From positions 1 to 64,000 of the forward strand of contig CAYNGD010000006.1 of assembly GCA_964396965.1 (NCBI GenBank): a DNA stretch of 64,000 nucleotides. The letters are read 5' to 3'. How positions within the stretch are numbered: the stretch's first letter is position 1; each line of letters opens with the position of its first letter. Shown one piece after another: positions 60,609 through 64,000 of this stretch. The notes below the pieces were generated by a model. That model searched no databases. It had not been told where the DNA came from and saw nothing but the letters and a program-made list of their open reading frames with translations. The stretch is from JABMRW01 sp964396965 (GTDB lineage: Bacteria > Chloroflexota > Dehalococcoidia > Dehalococcoidales > BS750m-G39). A program made the position numbers and the translations under genes.

Positions 60609-61043
60609 ATGGCAACAACCAGGCTGGATATTGTTACCGCGGAACGGGTGGTCTATTCCGAGGACGTGGATATGGTCATCGCTCCCGGTATTGAGGGTCA
60701 GCTGGGAATCCTGCCCCACCACGCCCCCCTGATGACCACGCTTATACCCGGTGAGTTACTGGTGAGGAAGGGCGGGCAGGAGCTTCCCCTGGCCATTACC
60801 GGGGGCTTTATCGAGGTGCGCCCCGACCGGATTATAATCCTGGCTGATGCCGCCGAGAGGGTTGAAGAGATTGACGTGGCCAGGGCCGAGGAGGCCAAGC
60901 GCCGTGCCGAAGAGAGGCTTAAGGTTCGGGCTCCTGAGGTGGATCTATTGCGGGCGGAAGCAGCCCTGCGCCGCTCTCTGGTCCGCCTTGAGGTTGCCGC
61001 TAGGCGAAGAAGGCGCAGCAAAACCCAGCCTCCACCGGGCTAA
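60609..61043 (+). CDS. atpC: ATP synthase subunit epsilon
   Basis: Inhibitory/rotor subunit. The N-terminal beta sandwich has LDIVTAERVVYSEDVDMVIAPGIEGQLGILPHHAPL and the C-terminal part forms the helical hairpin (EEIDVARAEEAKRRAEERL to the basic RRRRSKTQPPPG end). At 144 aa normal. It lies five bases after atpD and closes the operon. Confidence 0.95.
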   Translation: MATTRLDIVTAERVVYSEDVDMVIAPGIEGQLGILPHHAPLMTTLIPGELLVRKGGQELPLAITGGFIEVRPDRIIILADAAERVEEIDVARAEEAKRRAEERLKVRAPEVDLLRAEAALRRSLVRLEVAARRRRRSKTQPPPG

Positions 61044-61111
61044 AGTAAATGGGTTAGCGGGCGCAGGTTAGCGGGGGAAAATCAGTTTGGTTTGCCTTGA
61101 TTTCCACGGGG

Positions 61112-61131
61112 GCCGGGACTAAAGCCCCGGC
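61112..61131. other. GC hairpin between convergent atpC and khpA
   Basis: GCCGGG-(8 nt)-CCCGGC in the 118-bp gap between the two convergent operons. There is no T run right after it on either strand, so it is only a weak candidate for a bidirectional terminator. Confidence 0.3.
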
Positions 61132-61161
61132 GATTGATTACCGTTAGACGAGCTTTAAAGG

Positions 61162-61461
61162 TTAGAGAATCTCCAGGGTAGCCCTGGTGCCGGCTTTGGC
61201 CGCTTTCACCCTTATCAGGGTGCGCATGGCCTGGGCGACACGGCCCTGACGGCCAATAATTCTCCCCTTATCCTCCTCGGCGACCTGTAGCTTGAGTATG
61301 ATGCCCTGCTCATCGGTTTCCTCGGTGACGGTAACCTCATCGGGTACGTTCACGATGGATTTGGCGATGAATTCGACTAGTTCCTTCATACCTTTTACTT
61401 CTTTCGGGCTTTCTTGTGTCTCCGGGGCCTCCTGTTCTTCCGGGTTTTCTTGGTCTTTCAT
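61162..61461 (-). CDS. khpA: KH-domain RNA-binding protein KhpA (YlqC family) with acidic N-terminal extension
   Basis: Residues 25-99 are a KH domain (MKELVEFIAKSIVNVPDEV, then GRIIGRQGRVAQAMRTLIRV with the GxxG loop), small and complete as in KhpA. Residues 1-24 are an extra Glu/Pro-rich stretch (NPEEQEAPETQESPKE). The ATG at 61461 overlaps the rpsP stop; the internal ATG at 61389 would give the standard protein, with AAAGG very close. Which start is used is unsettled. The rpsP-khpA order is conserved in many bacteria. Confidence 0.86.
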   Translation of the reverse strand: MKDQENPEEQEAPETQESPKEVKGMKELVEFIAKSIVNVPDEVTVTEETDEQGIILKLQVAEEDKGRIIGRQGRVAQAMRTLIRVKAAKAGTRATLEIL

Positions 61462-62021
61462 GATGGCTCCTCGCTTGTTTCGGTGCTTGGTTCGGCTGGT
61501 TCCTCGCTAGTCGCGGGTTCTTCTATGGTGGCTGTTTTCGGGTCCTCCTTGCTTGCTTTAGGTTTTGCAGTGGTGCTGGCTTCCGGTTTTTCAGCCAGAC
61601 CAGCCTCTGGTTCCTTGATTGCAGCTTCTGGTTCCTTGGCAGCTTTGGCCTCTTCCTTGACTGCCTTGGGTGCTTCGGCGACTTCAGCCTTGGCTTCTGC
61701 CGGAGCAGCCGCCTTGGCCCTCTTCTTCTTGCCGACCTTGGGGGCGCTGGCCTTCATTCTCTCTTTCCTTGAGGCGGGCTCTTCGATAATGCCGGCCTTG
61801 GCCAGCAACCGGGCGGCGGTATCGGTTGGCTGGGCGCCCGATTTAAGCCAACTCTGCGCTTTTTCCTGGTCGATAACTATTGTTTCGGGGTCGGTAAGGG
61901 GGTTGTAGTGACCAATAGCGGCGATGAAGGCTCCATCACGAGGGGCTCTGGAATCAGCTACCACGATACGGTAACTCGGGGTCTTTTTGGCTCCAATGCG
62001 GCGTAGTCTGATTTTTACCAA
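61458..62021 (-). CDS. rpsP: Ribosomal protein S16 with a long charged C-terminal tail
   Basis: Residues 1-80 (VKIRLRRIGAKKTPSYRIVVADSRAPRDGAFIAAIG-type sequence, then the AQPTDTAARLLAKAG end) are a normal small-subunit S16. They are followed by about 100 residues rich in Lys, Glu, Ala and Pro, with EPEA and AKAE repeats, ending TSEEPS. The frame opens 18 codons earlier at an ATG, but I choose the TTG at 62021, directly before VKIRL and seven bases after AAAGGA. S16 is normally about 80-100 aa. Confidence 0.88.
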   Translation of the reverse strand: MVKIRLRRIGAKKTPSYRIVVADSRAPRDGAFIAAIGHYNPLTDPETIVIDQEKAQSWLKSGAQPTDTAARLLAKAGIIEEPASRKERMKASAPKVGKKKRAKAAAPAEAKAEVAEAPKAVKEEAKAAKEPEAAIKEPEAGLAEKPEASTTAKPKASKEDPKTATIEEPATSEEPAEPSTETSEEPS

Positions 62022-62086
62022 TTTATTTCCTTTTTCTCCACAGGGTATTATGCGGTATAACGGCTTGCTTGTCAATGGCTGGGTTT

Positions 62087-62515
62087 TTATGCTCGTCTCA
62101 ACGCCCGGGTGATAAAGAATCCGGGCAGGCCGACAATCACCACTGTGGCCAATGTAAAAAGAGCGTCAACCCACCAGGACGGGTTTCTGGTTAAAGTTAT
62201 GAATATGGCAGCCGCCACAATCACTCCCAGAGCGGCAACATAGTAAACCGAGGTGCCTACCAGCGACAATATCCTGCCCGCCGAAAATTTACCGCGTATC
62301 AGTAACAGTATGAACCCGGCGATGAGAACCAGAATTCCAAGCATCGGGGCAAATAGGGCCACCGAACTGGCACTCTGCCCGATATCGGAGGCGGTGCCAT
62401 GAAAGTAGGCTAGAGCAAAGCCAAAACTATATCGAAATCCCATAAGGAGCAGCATGAACCCCGCCCCAAGCGCATAGAGCAGGACCCAGAGCCACGTAAG
62501 CCGCATCCTTGGCAC
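62087..62515 (-). CDS. Membrane protein, function unknown
   Basis: The 142-aa protein has four hydrophobic spans (about residues 9-28, 50-73, 84-107 and 115-136). The first half contains the short extramembrane loop YFHGTASDIGQSAS. No recognised family; general resemblance to small four-helix DUF proteins only. The ribosome site GGGAGGTGCC lies upstream. It precedes rpsP by 65 bp on the same strand. Confidence 0.6.
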   Translation of the reverse strand: MPRMRLTWLWVLLYALGAGFMLLLMGFRYSFGFALAYFHGTASDIGQSASSVALFAPMLGILVLIAGFILLLIRGKFSAGRILSLVGTSVYYVAALGVIVAAAIFITLTRNPSWWVDALFTLATVVIVGLPGFFITRALRRA

Positions 62516-62585
62516 CTCCCACTGTGTTAAGCTGCCCCAATATAAGTGATTAATTACAGTGTGTCAATAGCTTGAATAGGGCTGT

Positions 62586-62785
62586 TTAAGAGGACGTTTT
62601 ATTTCCCACCCTGACCCGCCCTTCGGAGGGTTTGCTTCCCATCCTTGAATTTTTGGGGTTAGGGGAAAAGGGAGGTTAATTCTCTCCTCTGGGGGTGGGG
62701 TGAGAAAGTGTTAGAAGCGGAGCTTACATGGGTGGGTGGGTATGGGAAGAAAAACTGACTTTAAAAGGGGGTGGGGTTGACCTGA
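62586..62785 (+). repeat. Palindromic intergenic repeat, copy 4
   Basis: The left end is ACGTTTTATTTCCCAC followed by CCTGACCCGCCCTTCGGAGG; the right end is GGGTGGGTGGGTATGGGAAG then AAAAGGGGGTGGGG. It fills the 288-bp gap between the membrane-protein gene and nfi. Its right edge lies seven bases before the -10 of nfi. Orientation matches copies 2 and 3 and is opposite to copy 1. Confidence 0.65.
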
Positions 62786-62791
62786 CTATGG

Positions 62792-62797
62792 TATAAT
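62792..62797 (+). promoter_or_regulatory. Extended -10 promoter of nfi, leaderless
   Basis: TG-G-TATAAT with -10 at 62792-62797. The ATG of nfi is at 62804, six bases beyond, so the predicted transcription start is the A of the start codon. The -35 region is poor. Confidence 0.65.
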
Positions 62798-62803
62798 CGG
62801 GTT

Positions 62804-63523
62804 ATGAAGGTAAAAAACCTGCACAGCTGGCAGGTCAGCACCGCCCAGGCCTTTGATATACAGCTGAGGCTGGCATCACAGGTATCCAGGACTAACGAAC
62901 TGACTAACCCCCGCTATATCGCCGGGGTGGATATATCGGTTGACCGGATTCGGGGGGTGGCCCGGGGGGCGGTGGTGGTCCTGAGCTACCCCGAACTCAG
63001 GCTGGTGGAGAGCCAGGTGGTGAGCGGGGAGGTCGATTTCCCCTATGTCCCCGGCCTGCTCTCCTTCCGGGAGGCGCCGCTGACCCTGGCCGCCTTCGAG
63101 CGGCTGGAGACTGCCCCCGACCTTGTCCTCTTCGACGGGCAGGGCATCGCCCACCCCAGGCGGCTGGGGCTGGCGGCGCACCTGGGGCTTTTTCTGGACA
63201 GGCCCTCTATTGGCTGCGCCAAGTCGCGGCTGTGCGGCTCTCACAATACGCTGGGTCTGGAGCCGGGCAGCTATGCCGAGCTAGTGGATGGGGGGGAGGT
63301 TATTGGCGCCGTTCTCCGGACGAAAGCGGGGACAAAACCGGTCTATGTTTCAATCGGTCATAAGATTGATTTGAAAAGCGCCATCGACTGGGTGATGCAG
63401 TGCTGCCGGGGCTACCGCCTGCCCGAGCCTACCCGGCTGGCCCACCTGGCGGCGGGGGGAAAGCTGGAGAGCAGAGAAGCCCCGGTTACGGCGGCAGACT
63501 ATCAAGGGAGGCTTTTTGAATAG
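62804..63523 (+). CDS. nfi: Endonuclease V (deoxyinosine 3' endonuclease)
   Basis: Cuts DNA near deoxyinosine and some other lesions. The 239-aa protein carries catalytic Asp43 in AGVDISVDRIRG, the wedge and glutamate segment PYVPGLLSFRE (Glu90), Asp111 in FDGQGIAHPRRLG, and the CAKSRLCGSH and GHKIDL blocks. Length is normal. The start at 62804 has no ribosome site and lies six bases after TATAAT. The stop TAG is directly followed by the prfB ATG. Confidence 0.93.
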   Translation: MKVKNLHSWQVSTAQAFDIQLRLASQVSRTNELTNPRYIAGVDISVDRIRGVARGAVVVLSYPELRLVESQVVSGEVDFPYVPGLLSFREAPLTLAAFERLETAPDLVLFDGQGIAHPRRLGLAAHLGLFLDRPSIGCAKSRLCGSHNTLGLEPGSYAELVDGGEVIGAVLRTKAGTKPVYVSIGHKIDLKSAIDWVMQCCRGYRLPEPTRLAHLAAGGKLESREAPVTAADYQGRLFE

Positions 63524-64000
63524 ATGCAGGAGCTGAGGGATAAGCTGAAGGACTTGCGGTCCAGAGTCTCTATAGCCATGGTGCATCTTTGACGTAGCCG
63601 GCAGAGAAAAGGAAATCGCCCGTCTGGAGAAGCAGTCGGCTGATCCCGATTTCTGGCAGGAGCCGGAAAGGGCGCAGGGGGTAATGCGACAGCTTGCCGA
63701 GCAGAAGAGGGTGGTTGAGCGCTGGCGGGTGATGGAGGAGAGGACGTCTGAAGTTGCCGAGCTGGTTTCTTTAGGGGACGAGTCATTACGGGCGGATATT
63801 GAGGCCGAGGTGGAGAGATTAGCTTCCCGCCTCGATAAAATGGAGCTTGAGGTGGCCTTCGGTGGTGATTACGACGCCAGGAACGCCATCCTGTCGATAC
63901 ACGCCGGGGCGGGGGGGACCGAGTCGCAGGACTGGGCGCAGATGCTGGTGAGGATGTACCTGCGCTGGGCGGAACGGCGCCACTATCAGGCCGAGGTGCT
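63524..64000 (+). CDS. prfB: Peptide chain release factor 2 (5' part, programmed +1 frameshift; cut by window end)
   Basis: Codons 1-22 (ending SIAMVHL) are read in frame from ATG 63524 to an in-frame TGA at 63590-63592. Reading continues after a +1 shift at CTT-TGA-C: the CTT is 63587-63589 and the second frame starts at 63591 (DVAGREKEIARLE). The shifted frame is then RF2 to the end of the window (FWQEPERAQGVM; IHAGAGGTESQDWAQML). This is the classic RF2 autoregulatory site. The internal Shine-Dalgarno that normally reads AGGGGG three bases before CTT is ATGGTG here. The catalytic GGQ loop lies beyond the window. Confidence 0.95.

Overview
The window is densely coding, anaerobe-like bacterial DNA with no rRNA, prophage, intact insertion sequence or CRISPR array. 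Several things point to the phylum Chloroflexota, probably a Dehalococcoidia-like lineage: a benzoyl-CoA-reductase/2-hydroxyacyl-CoA-dehydratase-type cluster, thiolase plus OB-fold (DUF35) cassettes, a class III CoA-transferase, a split-operon style and start sites lying directly on promoters. That placement is inference from gene content, not from a marker tree.

Layout. 247-13009 (minus strand) is one 14-gene aromatic supra-operon, trpE-G-D-C-F-aroF-B-Q-A-K-E-C-trpB-A. It encodes every step from PEP + erythrose-4-phosphate to tryptophan, behind one consensus promoter and one T-box leader whose specifier is TGG (Trp). 13435-17141 (plus) is promoter, tRNA-Thr, tRNA-Tyr, tRNA-Thr, tuf, rpmG, secE, nusG, rplK, rplA. 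A four-gene thiolase / OB-fold / HMG-CoA-synthase-like / thiolase cassette (17172-21368) sits between rplA and rplJ. rplJ-rplL then restart from their own promoter and an L10-leader RNA with an attenuator. 22704-26174 holds a small membrane protein, an MFS carrier, a SemiSWEET and a ComM-type AAA protein.

26363-35944 is a catabolic or reductive acyl-CoA cluster: class III CoA-transferase, metallo-hydrolase, four benzoyl-CoA-reductase-like subunits (two FeS subunits, two ATPase/activator subunits), a GlcD-type flavoprotein and a GlcF/HdrD-type FeS protein. Two separate leaders here (26400-26557 and 27853-28035) share a fold and a terminator/antiterminator switch that I do not recognise as a known riboswitch class. 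This is the best candidate for a new system in the window.

36013-52080 contains uvrA, sbcC, an APC permease, a cupin, ffh, a DsrE-like protein, rpoD, dnaG, dgt and PEP synthase. 52504-61043 contains a DUF151 nuclease-like gene and an ATP synthase operon (atpZ-B-E-[36-aa membrane ORF]-F-H-A-[repeat, DUF3795]-G-[winged-helix-like ORF]-D-C). 61162-64000 contains khpA, rpsP, a membrane protein, nfi, and the start of prfB with its programmed +1 frameshift.

A family of four roughly 140-205-bp palindromic intergenic repeats (near 48.6, 52.3, 57.6 and 62.7 kb) is shared between loci. Three ribosome-associated proteins (L7/L12, S16, KhpA) carry long or short Lys/Glu/Ala/Pro-rich extensions.
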